A DNA stretch of 64,000 nucleotides from Pseudorhodoplanes sp049324435 (GTDB lineage: Bacteria; Pseudomonadota; Alphaproteobacteria; Rhizobiales; Xanthobacteraceae). Under the pieces are notes generated by a model, which searched no databases, was not told where the DNA came from, and was given only the letters and a program-made list of their open reading frames with translations. The first letter of the stretch is position 1, and every line of letters begins with the position of its first letter. The position numbers were made by a program, and so were the translations under genes. Of the stretch, positions 17,825-26,801 are shown piece after piece. The stretch lies in NCBI GenBank assembly GCA_049324435.1, contig JBMOOQ010000063.1, positions 80,758 through 144,757 on the forward strand. Reading direction: 5' to 3'.

Positions 17825-18475
17825 ATGGCAGCCAAGGTATCCGCACCGGCGAGACGAAACGACCGCTCGGCGGCTGAGCCGCGCGAGCCCTCGCCGCACG
17901 TCAAGCAGAAGCAGGACCGCCGCCGCCAGGACATCCTTGACGCAGCGGCCCTCGTGTTCGCGGAGCGCGGCTATTTCAACGCCACCATGAAGGATATCGC
18001 CGACCGGCTCGGCATGCGTCCGGCCAGTCTCTATCATTACTATCCCTCCAAAGAGGCAGCCCTGGAAGCGATGTGCCGCGTCAGCGCTGTCGAATTCTGC
18101 GAGCAGTTGCGTTCCATTATCGCCAAGGGCGGTTCGGCAGTCGCGATGGTGCGCGCCGGGATGCTGGCGCATCTGACCAGCGGCCGGCGCGCCTATGTGG
18201 AGAATTTCGCCTATTCGCGGCGCAATCTGCCGGCCGGCGTCGTCAAGGAACTGAACACGCTCGCGCGCGCGTATCGCCAGCTCTGGAAGAAGATCTTCAT
18301 ACACGGCGCCGAGCGCGGCGAATGGCGCAGCGATCTCGATGTCGATGTTGCAGCCGACGCAGTCCTCGCGCTGTGCAACAGCGCAGCCGCCACCCTGCCC
18401 CGCCGCAAGAATGCGGACGAGGACGCCGCCCTGAAATGGATCGAGATGTTCCTGCAGGGCGTGCGCAAGCGATGA
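17825..18475 (+). CDS. TetR/AcrR family transcriptional regulator
   Basis: 216 residues. The N-terminal HTH is canonical: ILDAAALVFAERGYFNATMK followed by DIADRLGMRPASLYHYYPSK, at about residues 38-80. The C-terminal ligand domain is unassigned. It is divergent from the PaaK-like ligase gene and probably represses that gene, itself and the divergent maoC/MetE-like promoters through the shared element. The likely inducer is a CoA ester or the free acid (inference). Confidence 0.9.
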   Translation: MAAKVSAPARRNDRSAAEPREPSPHVKQKQDRRRQDILDAAALVFAERGYFNATMKDIADRLGMRPASLYHYYPSKEAALEAMCRVSAVEFCEQLRSIIAKGGSAVAMVRAGMLAHLTSGRRAYVENFAYSRRNLPAGVVKELNTLARAYRQLWKKIFIHGAERGEWRSDLDVDVAADAVLALCNSAAATLPRRKNADEDAALKWIEMFLQGVRKR

Positions 18476-18581
18476 CGTTGCGTCGCTTCACCGCCCGGTG
18501 CATCGCCGGCCGCCGGATCGTTGCGGGGTCTGCGAAGATCGCGCGAAAGGCAGCGACGCAAACAGTAAGCGTTCGCCGGCT

Positions 18582-20333
18582 TCAGCTCGCTCCAGTGCTC
18601 TGCTCGCCCGCAATCTCCACCCGCTGCGGATGCGCCATCAGATAGCGCCCCTGATCATCGACGCCAAGCGTATGCACATAGAACGCCGTCGTGTCGCCAT
18701 CGCGCGCCTCCATCACCGGCGATGGCGCGGACACGATGACCAGCCGCCCGCAGCGGCCGGTCCAGTCGATATGGCGATGGCCATGCATCACGATGGCGCG
18801 GCGCGCGATCCGCTGCACTTGCCGCACGAACCACGACCCGTTGATCAATGCAGTGCCGATCCGTTCGGACAGCGCCAGTGCGCGGGTCGGATATTCCACG
18901 AGATGGTGATGCAGCGCGACGATCCATTGCGCTTTCGGAAATTGCCGCACCACCGCATGCATACCGCGCGATTGCTCCGACGACATCAGGCCGAGCGCGT
19001 TGGTGAATGAGAAATGCGTCAGTGCGGTCGAGTTCAGCATGATGATGCCGAGCCCGTCTTCTGTCTCCGGCGGCAGGACCACGGGAAACGCTTCGGCCCA
19101 GACCTGCGACAGCGTCCAGGACAAACGCAATCCTCCGCGGTCGGCAAAAGACTGAATGTCGTTCCGGCGGGGCAAGAGCGCCTGTTCCAGGGTCGGGCCG
19201 AGACGCCGCTTCTGCAGATCGACAACGTGCGTTCGCGCACCTTGCAGCGCGCATATGCCGGACAAGGCGCGCATCTCGCGCAGCCGCCTCCCCGGGCTGG
19301 TCGGAAAGTCGAGCTTCGCCGGGTTCGAACGATCGACGACATTGATGTCGTGATTGCCGGGCAGAATCAGGATGCGTGCGGCGAGGACCGGATGCTTCAG
19401 CATCGCCGAGAAAAACTCGGCCCATTCCGCCGAACGTCCAGCATCGGTGATGTCGCCCGTGATCAGGATGTGATCGAGCGGCTTCTCCGCATGCATCTGT
19501 TCGAGCTTCGCAAGCAGCCGCGCCAGCCGGTCGTTGCCGCGCGGGCCGAGCCGCCCGCTCTCCAGCCGGAAGCCGAAGCGCTCGCCGACGATATGCACGT
19601 CGGAGAGATGGACCACGCGCCATGACCGCGTTAGCACCGAGGCATCGACGAAATCCGACCAGCCGCGCGGCTGCTCCATCGATGCGTCGGCCATGCTCCA
19701 CACAAAGGTCGCGGCCGTGCAATAGGCGAACAGGATCACACCGGCATTGGCCAGCGCCGGCACGACCAGACTGAGCGGCGACAGGAGATCGGAAAACTCG
19801 GCTGTCCAGCGCGTATGCGGGCCGATCAGGCGGATGATCATCAGCGATATGGCGCACAACACGATGCCGCCGGCGGCTGCGCTGAGTGCGCGCAGTCGTG
19901 CCTGCCGCTCCTCATCCAGCCAGCGGCTGAGTGCAGACTCGGTCACATGGCGGATCAGTTCGCGGGACAGCGCATAAAGCGGCTGAATGGCCATGGCATT
20001 CAGCGCCCAGAACGCCTGCTCCGCGACGCGAAAGATCGTCCGGCCGCCGAACCACCCGACCCCGAGCACGACGAGAACCGGCAAAAAAGCCAACACGCTG
20101 CCATAGGCCGACCCGATGCTGCGCGAAAATGTCGTGAGCCAGGCCGATCCGATCAGCGGGGTCAGACCAAGCAAAAAGCATGGCAGCGCCACCAGCAGAA
20201 GCCAGGCCGCGGCCAGTTTCGGCAAACTGATTTCGACGAGAAGCGTGCCGGCAAGCGACAGAAGCGAGCGGCCCTTGGTACTGGACGCATCGTCCTCGAT
20301 ATCGCCGTTTCGCGGATCGAGCAGCAGGGTCAT
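18582..20333 (-). CDS. Membrane metallophosphoesterase
   Basis: About 583 residues. The N-terminal third has several hydrophobic helices (e.g. AAWLLLVALPCFLLGLTPLI). The C-terminal half is a calcineurin-like phosphoesterase: LSDVHIVGE (DxH), ITGDITDAG (GDxxD), LPGNHDINV (GNHD), LHHHLVEYP and MHGHRHIDW (GHxH). Those residues bind two metals. Substrate unknown; it could be a phospholipid or nucleotide. ATG 20333 (MTLLLDPRNGD) is chosen over an upstream in-frame ATG. It is 99 bases downstream of the coiled-coil gene, same strand. Confidence 0.82.
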   Translation of the reverse strand: MTLLLDPRNGDIEDDASSTKGRSLLSLAGTLLVEISLPKLAAAWLLLVALPCFLLGLTPLIGSAWLTTFSRSIGSAYGSVLAFLPVLVVLGVGWFGGRTIFRVAEQAFWALNAMAIQPLYALSRELIRHVTESALSRWLDEERQARLRALSAAAGGIVLCAISLMIIRLIGPHTRWTAEFSDLLSPLSLVVPALANAGVILFAYCTAATFVWSMADASMEQPRGWSDFVDASVLTRSWRVVHLSDVHIVGERFGFRLESGRLGPRGNDRLARLLAKLEQMHAEKPLDHILITGDITDAGRSAEWAEFFSAMLKHPVLAARILILPGNHDINVVDRSNPAKLDFPTSPGRRLREMRALSGICALQGARTHVVDLQKRRLGPTLEQALLPRRNDIQSFADRGGLRLSWTLSQVWAEAFPVVLPPETEDGLGIIMLNSTALTHFSFTNALGLMSSEQSRGMHAVVRQFPKAQWIVALHHHLVEYPTRALALSERIGTALINGSWFVRQVQRIARRAIVMHGHRHIDWTGRCGRLVIVSAPSPVMEARDGDTTAFYVHTLGVDDQGRYLMAHPQRVEIAGEQSTGAS

Positions 20334-20432
20334 CCGGCCTCGCAGGGCGCGTTTGGCCCGATCATTAAGGTCTGCGCCGCATCGGTACAAGGGCAGACCG
20401 CGCCCAATGCGAGCGCGGTGTGCGTGCGGCGA

Positions 20433-21425
20433 TCACCGCTTCACATGCGCCTCCAATGCAGCATTCAGCCGCTGGAAATGCTCGCCAATGTCGCGGCGGA
20501 TGGCTTCCAGCGATCCGAAACTCTGGGTCAGTGCGGCAATCCGCTGCTCCAGTTCGCTCTTGTTCTTCGACAGCCGGTCAAGCCGCTCGCCGATCGTTCC
20601 GCTTTCGTCCTTTTCGAGCGACAGCAACGCCGTATCGACGTCCTTCTGCAGCGTGGCGACCTGCTCGACCAGTGCCTTGATGCCGCGTTCCGGACTGCGC
20701 AGCGGCGTCACGTCGTTCTGCAATTGCTGCAGACCGTCCCTGACCTGCTCGAATTTGCCGAAGATCGCCTCGATAGCTTCCAGCCTGGTGTGACCGCGGT
20801 TCAGGAACCCCTCGGTTTCCTGAAGGCGCATGTCGAGCGTCTTGCCGGTTTCGTCCTTCTCCAGATCTCCGAGCGACCGTTCGATCAGGTGTTGCCGCTC
20901 TTTCACCTCGCCCAGCATCGGCTCGATCACGCGCCGCTTCTCGGATACCGAGCCCAACTGGGTCCGCAATGCGTGCTGGCGTTTGCGGATTTCATCGATC
21001 CGGCTCTGCAGGTCGACCGCTTCGTTCTGTGCAGCCTGCTCGGCGGTGCGCGCCTCGCTCTGCACCAGCCGCTGCTGTACGTCCTCGATGATCGCAACCG
21101 GATCGGTTCCGACAAGATGGCGCACCGCTGCGTCCGCTCCGGTCTGCTCTGCGTCGAGCGCTGCGACCTGGTCACGGATCCCGTTCACCCGGTTCTGGAG
21201 AACGGCAATTGCCTTCGCCTGCTGCGCGATCTTGTCGGATTGCCAGATCGCCACCAGCAGCACGCCAACAATCGCGGCGGCTGCGACGCCAACAGCAAGC
21301 TTCTGCTCGATCGGCCAGCCGAGAATGACGTCGGCAATCGCGCCGGGTGAAAGACCGAGGCTCTGCTGCAGAACGATCAGCGCCACGATAAGAAGCGCGC
21401 TGCTTGCAATTAGAAAAACACGCAT
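20433..21425 (-). CDS. Membrane-anchored coiled-coil protein, unknown function
   Basis: About 330 residues. Two hydrophobic segments near the N terminus (VFLIASSALLIVALIVLQQS and LAVGVAAAAIVGVLLVAIW) are followed by a long amphipathic helical region with heptad-like repeats (QSRIDEIRKRQHALRTQLGS, ELEQRIAALTQSFGS). No enzymatic motif. Start ATG 21425. It probably shares a transcript with the metallophosphoesterase. It may be an envelope-spanning or scaffolding factor; not recognised. Confidence 0.7.
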   Translation of the reverse strand: MRVFLIASSALLIVALIVLQQSLGLSPGAIADVILGWPIEQKLAVGVAAAAIVGVLLVAIWQSDKIAQQAKAIAVLQNRVNGIRDQVAALDAEQTGADAAVRHLVGTDPVAIIEDVQQRLVQSEARTAEQAAQNEAVDLQSRIDEIRKRQHALRTQLGSVSEKRRVIEPMLGEVKERQHLIERSLGDLEKDETGKTLDMRLQETEGFLNRGHTRLEAIEAIFGKFEQVRDGLQQLQNDVTPLRSPERGIKALVEQVATLQKDVDTALLSLEKDESGTIGERLDRLSKNKSELEQRIAALTQSFGSLEAIRRDIGEHFQRLNAALEAHVKR

Positions 21426-21839
21426 GATGAAATTTCCCCAGACCAAACGTTTCCCGTACCCGCCGCCGTCTTATGCAAATTGCGCTGACGTGCAAGGACC
21501 TTTCGCACTCTCGTCACGGGCCGAGCGGCGCAGCTAACTCACATCTGCGAGAGGCTGCGAACGCGAAACGCTGTGAGCATGGCTTTTTGTATCGATCGGA
21601 TGTTGCGGCATCGGCGCGACCCACGGCAGACGGATCGATCAAAATTTTGCGATGAATCGGACACCGCCCGCAGGGAGGCGACGCTCGGCGGGCGTGTGCA
21701 ACAATCGGGATCAATGGAGTGTCACGCTATCGTCACGCGCGAACCGGACGCAGCGTGCAATCCGGCGTCATGCGCTGGCGGTGCGGCGCACTGCAAACAT
21801 GGCAAGCGATCGGAGGATAAATCGTGCCATCCGCAGGGA
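21426..21839. other. Intergenic, no supported gene
   Basis: About 410 bases between the coiled-coil gene and tRNA-Glu. Short frames present here run into the tRNA or lack a ribosome site, and none looks coding. The stem-loop at 21826-21843 (GCCATCC/GGATGGC) overlaps the tRNA 3' end. Confidence 0.5.
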
Positions 21840-21914
21840 TGGCGCTCCCAAGGGGAATCGAACCCCTGTTTCAGCCTTGAGAGGGCCGCGTCCTAACCGC
21901 TAGACGATGGGAGC
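21840..21914 (-). tRNA. tRNA-Glu (anticodon CTC)
   Basis: 75 bases including an encoded CCA. The acceptor stem GCTCCCA/TGGGAGC (21908-21914 with 21844-21850), the anticodon loop CTCTCAA giving anticodon CTC, and the T loop GGTTCGATTCC are all in place. A stem-loop immediately downstream, sharing the CCA end, may act in 3' processing or termination. Confidence 0.96.
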
Positions 21915-22025
21915 GTGACGCCTTCAGATAGCCGCGATCCGCCGTCCGCGCAAGCAATGGCCGGCCCGCGGGGCATGATTTCCCGGTCACCGCAGGCAAG
22001 CGGAGCCGTGCCTGCCCCTTCAACG

Positions 22026-23156
22026 CTATTTCTCCCGGCCCGAAGGCCGCCCCGAGCCTGCTCCACCGGCCTTCTTCACATCGGCACAGATGTTTTTCAG
22101 TGCCTGCCATTCCGCATCGGTCAGGATCGGCGGGCCAGTGACGCCGCGATCCTCCTTTTTCATCCGGTCGAGCCGGTCGGCGCTGAGCGGGTGGCTGTCG
22201 ATCACCGTGGAAATCCGCCCGCCGCCGGTGATCCGCACCAGGAATTCGCCCATCGGCTGCGGCGAGCGGCCGAGCCCGTTCATCGCCTTGATGGCGAAGG
22301 CGTCGGCCCGGCTTTCCGCCTCGCGCGAATAGGACGCATCCACGATCGAGCGTGCCGCAAACAGAACGGCGGAGCCGCCCGTCACGTCGCCGAAGAGAAG
22401 CCCGATCAGGAAGGACGAGCCGCCGGTCTGGATGATCTTGCGAAGGCCGTCGCGATTTTGGGCGTGGCCAAGTTCGTGCGCCATCACGCCCGCGACCTCA
22501 TCGACATTGCGGGCGCGTTGCAATAGTCCGTCGAGCAGATAGACGGTACCGCCCGGCAGCGCATAGGCATTGGTGACGCCGGACGACAGTACATGCGCCT
22601 GCAGCGGCGCATCGAAGCCGCCGGCCTCCTTGATCTTCGTCATCATCTTCTCGAACGCGGCCTGTCCATCCGGCCGCGCGCAATTCTGTCCGCCGAACAC
22701 CGCGCGCGCCTGCCGGTCCACCGCCTCGCCGATCCGCTTCTCCACCGCGAACGGCACCAGCGGCGCGAGCCGGTCGGCCAGCAGCGGAATGCCGTAGATC
22801 GTGACCAGCACGATCGACACCGCGGCCGCGAGCGACCATGCCACGATACGGCCGGTCTGCGCCGGACCGCGCCCGGCATCGAGCTGCGGGAGGCGCACGG
22901 AGATCGCGGCGGCCGCCTCCGGATCGGCGATTTCCAGCCGCGCCAGCGGCAGCGCGCTCGTGCAAAGCAGCCGCAAACCCTTTCTGCCGTCAGCGCGCCG
23001 CACGTCGGCATAGGGCCAGGTGGCGATAACCGCGCCGTCCTCGACGATTTCCAGCGCATCGCCAAAGCGCAGCGTCACACTGCGCTTGCGGTTCGAGGTG
23101 CCGTCATAGAAGACGCCACAGATCTCTTGCGTCTTTGCGTCTTGCGTATCGATCAT
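22026..23156 (-). CDS. M48 family zinc metalloprotease
   Basis: 376 residues. An N-terminal soluble domain of about 100 residues and a transmembrane segment (IVAWSLAAAVSIVLVTIYGI) precede the M48 peptidase domain. It contains HELGH at 227-231 (zinc ligands and catalytic Glu) and the third-ligand region EAESRADAFAI. M48 proteases take part in membrane or periplasmic protein quality control (HtpX/BepA relatives). It lies 30 bases downstream of the yjgN-like gene on the same strand, a common pairing of DUF898 with M48 that suggests a shared envelope role. Confidence 0.9.
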   Translation of the reverse strand: MIDTQDAKTQEICGVFYDGTSNRKRSVTLRFGDALEIVEDGAVIATWPYADVRRADGRKGLRLLCTSALPLARLEIADPEAAAAISVRLPQLDAGRGPAQTGRIVAWSLAAAVSIVLVTIYGIPLLADRLAPLVPFAVEKRIGEAVDRQARAVFGGQNCARPDGQAAFEKMMTKIKEAGGFDAPLQAHVLSSGVTNAYALPGGTVYLLDGLLQRARNVDEVAGVMAHELGHAQNRDGLRKIIQTGGSSFLIGLLFGDVTGGSAVLFAARSIVDASYSREAESRADAFAIKAMNGLGRSPQPMGEFLVRITGGGRISTVIDSHPLSADRLDRMKKEDRGVTGPPILTDAEWQALKNICADVKKAGGAGSGRPSGREK

Positions 23157-23186
23157 CGCCGCATCTCTCGTGCCGGAGATATGGCG

Positions 23187-24338
23187 TCAGAACCCGCCGA
23201 TATCCAGACTGTCCGCGAACCCCTCGCCGATCGCGCTCGCGGCATCGCCCAGCACCGCGATATTGTCGGCCGCAGCGATGTTGTGCACCACGCTGGTCTC
23301 GGCGACCTTCGCCCACAGATCGCGCACCAGATAGATCCGGAACGCGATGTTGAAGGCGAGCGCGGTGACGAGATAGCCCACACCCATGCCGATCAGGATA
23401 AAGGGATTGGCCATCACGGCCGCGATTTTCGCCTCGCCTTCGAGGCCAGCGCCGATCATGGCATGGCCTGCGCCGAACACCGCACCGAACCAGAGCGCCA
23501 TCAGAAGAAAAGCAAGGCACAGCCAGCCGATCACCTTCCAGTAGAAGCCCATCAGATCGGCGATATCGAGATCGCTTTCGAACCGCACCGCGCCGAAGCG
23601 CAGCCCGTTCACCCACCACTTCCACTCGATCGCCTTGTACATCGCGTAGAGAAACGGGATCGGGAAGATGAACATCGCGGCCGGCCACATCAGGAGCCAC
23701 AGCCACCAGCCCTGTCTGAAGAATTGCCCGCCCGTCCCCTCGAACGAGCCCTGCAGCGTGCCATACGAGGTGTAGCGCATCTTGAAGCGCTCGAGCGCTG
23801 CGGCGCGCCACGGCAGCGCGAGGCCGAGCGTCACCCACACCCACAGCGTCCACAACGCCGCGCGCCAGGCATAGGACCAGCCGGAGCCGCCCATGTTGAA
23901 GCGCACGCCGCGCCACACCGTGCGCGTCATGCGATAGCGCCGCGCGCGATAGATCGCGAATTGGGTGAACAGATAGAGGAAGGCGATCAGCGGGATCGAG
24001 GCGAAGGCCTGCACGCGTTCGGCTTCGAGGCCAGCGAAGAAATACGCGACATAGACCGGCACGAGGATCGCCATCGCGACCAGGAAGCCGATGAACAGTT
24101 CCTTCGCGGTGCCGGTATATTCGGCAGCGTCGCCATGCACTTCGGTATGCGACCACAAGTGTCTGCGGATGTCGGTCGCGAGCCAGAAGCGGTAGAAGCC
24201 GAGCGTGATCAGTTCGAGAAGCGCGCCGCGTGTGACCAGCTTGCGGAAGTCGCGCCGTTCGCCGGTGAAGGTGATGCCTTGCGGCGCAGGCTCGCTGCCG
24301 CCTTGCGGAATCTGGGGAACCGAAAATGGCCTGTGCAT
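23187..24338 (-). CDS. YjgN family (DUF898) membrane protein
   Basis: About 383 residues from ATG 24338 (AGGAG upstream). The start PQGITFTGERRDFRKL and repeated hydrophobic helices with RARRYRMTRTVWRGVRF are typical of DUF898/YjgN. It is an inner-membrane protein of unknown function. The frame continues 29 codons further upstream, but that part is low-complexity and lacks a ribosome site. Likely operon with the M48 protease. Confidence 0.83.
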   Translation of the reverse strand: MHRPFSVPQIPQGGSEPAPQGITFTGERRDFRKLVTRGALLELITLGFYRFWLATDIRRHLWSHTEVHGDAAEYTGTAKELFIGFLVAMAILVPVYVAYFFAGLEAERVQAFASIPLIAFLYLFTQFAIYRARRYRMTRTVWRGVRFNMGGSGWSYAWRAALWTLWVWVTLGLALPWRAAALERFKMRYTSYGTLQGSFEGTGGQFFRQGWWLWLLMWPAAMFIFPIPFLYAMYKAIEWKWWVNGLRFGAVRFESDLDIADLMGFYWKVIGWLCLAFLLMALWFGAVFGAGHAMIGAGLEGEAKIAAVMANPFILIGMGVGYLVTALAFNIAFRIYLVRDLWAKVAETSVVHNIAAADNIAVLGDAASAIGEGFADSLDIGGF

Positions 24339-24690
24339 GACGGCGACGCGCTCCTGACCCTGGCCCTGCGCGGGCCGCCGTGATTCAGGCGGGTTTCCAC
24401 CCGCAGGGGTCTTGCCCCCGTGCATGCGTCGTCACTCGTGAGGAAAGGGTTCAAGCAGGTTGGCATTTTGCCGGGACAGGATACCGGCGCGCCAGAGTTA
24501 GGCGAAATGGTTGACGGAATGTTGGCGGGGCGGGGCGAAAAGACGCTTAGCCAAACGAAGCACTTTTCGGTTCGTCCCTGCAAAGGCGGGCCCCATAATA
24601 GTCACGGCGACGGACATTTTTCCGGTCGGGCCGAAATCACGCCAGCAGTGCGTTGCTCGCCAGACATTCATATGGTAATTTTTCCATATC
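24339..24690. other. Intergenic with decayed palindromic repeats and the brnT promoter
   Basis: About 350 bases with no credible gene. It has two small hairpins near 24384-24418 and a degenerate copy of the Gly/Pro-rich repeat (TCGTCCCTGCAAAGGCGGG near 24571-24590). Its last 25 bases form the AT-rich operator-like palindrome ahead of brnT. Confidence 0.5.
24670..24689. promoter_or_regulatory. Inverted repeat abutting the brnT start (probable autoregulatory operator)
   Basis: ATATGG, 8 AT-rich bases, CCATAT, ending one base before the brnT ATG. BrnA-type antitoxins are known to repress their own promoter. The position leaves no room for a normal Shine-Dalgarno site. Confidence 0.5.
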
Positions 24691-24972
24691 ATGAACGGCC
24701 CGGACTTCGAATGGGACGAATTGAAGGACCGGCAGAATCGGGCCAAGCATGGCGTTTCGTTTACACTGGCGCAGGAGGCCTTCCTCGACCCAGACCGAGT
24801 CATTGCAGAGGATCTCGACCACAGTGACGCAGAGAAGCGCTATTTTTGCTTTGGGCAGGTAGCAGGCGGCGTGATGACGGTTCGCTTCACCTATCGTGCC
24901 GGGCGCATCCGCATCTTCGGAGCGGGCTACTGGCGGAAAGGAAAGAAAATCTATGACGAGCAAAACCGTTAG
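24691..24972 (+). CDS. brnT: BrnT family toxin (type II toxin-antitoxin)
   Basis: 93 residues with the BrnT pattern: FEWDELKDRQNRAKHGVSF, FLDPDRVIAEDLDHSDAEKR, and GRIRIFGAGYWRKGKKIYDE at the C terminus. BrnT is a RelE-like ribonuclease fold that blocks translation and is neutralised by BrnA. The antitoxin gene overlaps its end by 20 bases. No Shine-Dalgarno is visible before the ATG; a palindrome directly abuts it. Intact frame, unlike the second copy at 60208. Confidence 0.88.
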   Translation: MNGPDFEWDELKDRQNRAKHGVSFTLAQEAFLDPDRVIAEDLDHSDAEKRYFCFGQVAGGVMTVRFTYRAGRIRIFGAGYWRKGKKIYDEQNR

Positions 24973-25195
24973 GTACACGAAAGGCGAAATTGGCCGCGCG
25001 CGCGTGATCGAGGATTTCCTCCCGGCACCCGACGACCTCGTGCTGCGCGATGACAACGTGAAGGTGACGCTGTCGCTGTCTCGCCGCAGCGTCGATTTTT
25101 TCAAGCGTGCGGCCAAGGCGCGGCGGGTGCCGTATCAGCGCATGATCCGCGCGCTGGTCGATCAATATGCGCAGAAGCAGGGCAAGAAGGGGTAG
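24953..25195 (+). CDS. brnA: BrnA-type antitoxin
   Basis: 80 residues from ATG 24953, inside the 3' end of brnT, with GGAAAGGAAAG upstream. The C-terminal half VTLSLSRRSVDFFKRAAKAR then VPYQRMIRALVDQYA has the ribbon-helix-helix look of BrnA/CopG antitoxins. It binds BrnT and, with it, the palindrome upstream of brnT. The pairing rests on overlap and size. It is the only other gene in the unit. Confidence 0.82.
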   Translation: MTSKTVRYTKGEIGRARVIEDFLPAPDDLVLRDDNVKVTLSLSRRSVDFFKRAAKARRVPYQRMIRALVDQYAQKQGKKG

Positions 25196-25226
25196 CGGCC
25201 GCGCCTAACGAACTGCCCCTACACCC

Positions 25227-25748
25227 TCACCCCACCGCCAGCCACCCCGCGATCACCAGCAGCATCGCCACCTGCGGATAGAATGTCAGCGCGAAGCCGA
25301 GCGCGCGGTGGGGCGCGCCGGCAGCATAGCCGCGCCAGAACAGCACGCGGCCGGTCACGAACAGCATCGCCGCGACCGGCACCGCTGCCTGGACGGCGCG
25401 CGGCATCGCCGTCGCCCATGTCAGATGCACGCCGAGCGCCAGCACGGTTTGTTCCAGCGTATTCTGCAGCATCGACTGCAGGAGATGGGCCTTCGCGGTG
25501 CCTTCGGTTAGTCCGCCGCCGTCAATGTCGTCCGGCGTGAAGAAGCGGTGCCGCGCCAGCAGACCGATATTGACGGCAAGACACGCCACAATCAGCGTGT
25601 CCCACTTCAGCGCAAAATCGAGCGAGGAGTCGGCGCGGGGCATCAGCGGCGTCAGGACGCCATGCATCGCAAGCGCGAGCGCCACGATGGTAATCGCGAG
25701 CCCGGCCAGCATGCCGCGCAGCACCCCCGATTGCTTGTCCGTCAGCAT
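25227..25748 (-). CDS. MAPEG family membrane protein
   Basis: About 173 residues. Four hydrophobic helices with the MAPEG-like pieces LLQSMLQNTLEQTVLALGVH and RGYAAGAPHRALGFALTFYP. MAPEG proteins are membrane glutathione/eicosanoid-type enzymes; bacterial roles are poorly known. ATG 25748 with AGGGG 9 bases upstream is preferred to TTG 25769. It is convergent with brnA, 31 bases apart. Confidence 0.8.
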   Translation of the reverse strand: MLTDKQSGVLRGMLAGLAITIVALALAMHGVLTPLMPRADSSLDFALKWDTLIVACLAVNIGLLARHRFFTPDDIDGGGLTEGTAKAHLLQSMLQNTLEQTVLALGVHLTWATAMPRAVQAAVPVAAMLFVTGRVLFWRGYAAGAPHRALGFALTFYPQVAMLLVIAGWLAVG

Positions 25749-25804
25749 GAAAAGCCACCCCTGCGCCAACCGCCCGGCATCATGCCGGGCACGGTTTTAG
25801 CGCA

Positions 25805-25978
25805 TCATGAGTCGGGCTTTCGCGCCACCGGATATTCCACGTTGCAGCGCTTGCATCGGAAGATGTCGGTCACTTTTGCGACGGCCTTCGGCGCTTCGGC
25901 CAGAGCGGTTTCGCCGCCGCAAACGGGGCAAGGCGGAGTCGGCGCGGGATTCAAATTACCAATAGACACATCGGTCAT
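25805..25978 (-). CDS. Small zinc-ribbon protein
   Basis: 57 residues from ATG 25978, preceded by GGAGG. Two Cys pairs, CPVCGG and CKRC, about 25 residues apart, form a likely zinc ribbon; the rest is short and polar. It could be a nucleic-acid or protein-interaction module. No family name recognised. It precedes the MAPEG gene by 56 bases on the same strand. Confidence 0.6.
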   Translation of the reverse strand: MTDVSIGNLNPAPTPPCPVCGGETALAEAPKAVAKVTDIFRCKRCNVEYPVARKPDS

Positions 25979-26356
25979 GGAAACCTCCATCTGCTTGCGC
26001 GCAGACACGAATCTCCGGCTGTTCGGGTGAGCCGCCTTTATCGGCGTGCGAATAGAACGCGGTCACCTGCGATCCGGTGCCGCTGCAATTTTTTCAAAAT
26101 GTCCGTGATGCCCAGGAACCGGGCAGAGGTAATCTCACCGTTCGCAGCCGAGGCCGCGCCGCAAACTATGCGCCAAAAATGCAAATGGCCGGGGCAAGCC
26201 CGGCCATCACAAGCGGCAAGCGTCCAAGACCCATCGCCGCAATCAGCGAACCTCGCCATTACATCCGTGGCTTGAGGTCCGCCGCTCACACAGCGCGCTT
26301 GCGCGCGCCGCGGAGCAATCAGCAAGCTGCCTTACGCGGCTTGCCGCATTCCGCAG
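25979..26356. other. Intergenic with palindromic repeat, no supported gene
   Basis: About 380 bases. It contains GGCCGGGGCAAGCCCGGCC near 26188-26206, a copy of the repeat family also at 39244 and 63531. GCCGCAT/ATGCGGC (26343-26365) folds over the cspA stop codon. A 95-codon minus-strand frame here lacks a ribosome site and is rejected. Confidence 0.5.
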
Positions 26357-26566
26357 TTATGCGGCCTGCAGGTTGTCCGCCGAAGACTTTCCGGTCTTGC
26401 GGTCGGCACGAAGCTCGTAGGAGATCTTCTGGCCTTCGTTGAGGCCGCGCATCCCGGCGCGCTCGACGGCGCTGATGTGCACGAACACGTCGTTGCCACC
26501 GTCGTCGGGCTGAATGAATCCGAAGCCCTTGGTTGCGTTAAACCACTTCACGGTTCCCGTCTGCAT
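26357..26566 (-). CDS. cspA: Cold-shock domain protein (CspA family)
   Basis: 69 residues, a single cold-shock domain. RNP1 KGFGFI and RNP2 VFVHIS are present after MQTGTVKWFN. It binds single-stranded RNA/DNA and melts mRNA structure. The AT-biased leader upstream (26567-26800) may be a regulated 5' UTR. Monocistronic by spacing. Which of the several alphaproteobacterial Csp paralogues it is cannot be told. Confidence 0.93.
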   Translation of the reverse strand: MQTGTVKWFNATKGFGFIQPDDGGNDVFVHISAVERAGMRGLNEGQKISYELRADRKTGKSSADNLQAA

Positions 26567-26801
26567 GGGAGCCTATCCTTCATATATGCGTGTATAGAGC
26601 CGCGCGCGAACGCGGCCGGTTTCTACTCGAGATTTTTGGATGAATGTCGTTGTCAGGCGCGTCTCGAAACGAATGCTTCACATCGAGTATCGCGCAAGGC
26701 CAAGTCGTTCGGCCGAAAGCTCGAAGCACTCCATATAGAGCAATTCCGGATAATTGCAATCCTGACGCGGTGCGCGTCTTTGGCGCAGGGTTAGCGCGGT
26801 C

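Noticed and set aside
19815..21350. Plus-strand frame of 511 codons
   Set aside because: Antisense to the metallophosphoesterase and coiled-coil genes.
22593..24383. Plus-strand open frame of 596 codons
   Set aside because: Antisense to the M48 protease and YjgN genes, which have clear motifs; the translated protein is low complexity in His/Arg/Glu.
26038..26325. Minus-strand frame of 95 codons beside cspA
   Set aside because: No ribosome site, runs through a palindromic repeat, no recognisable family.
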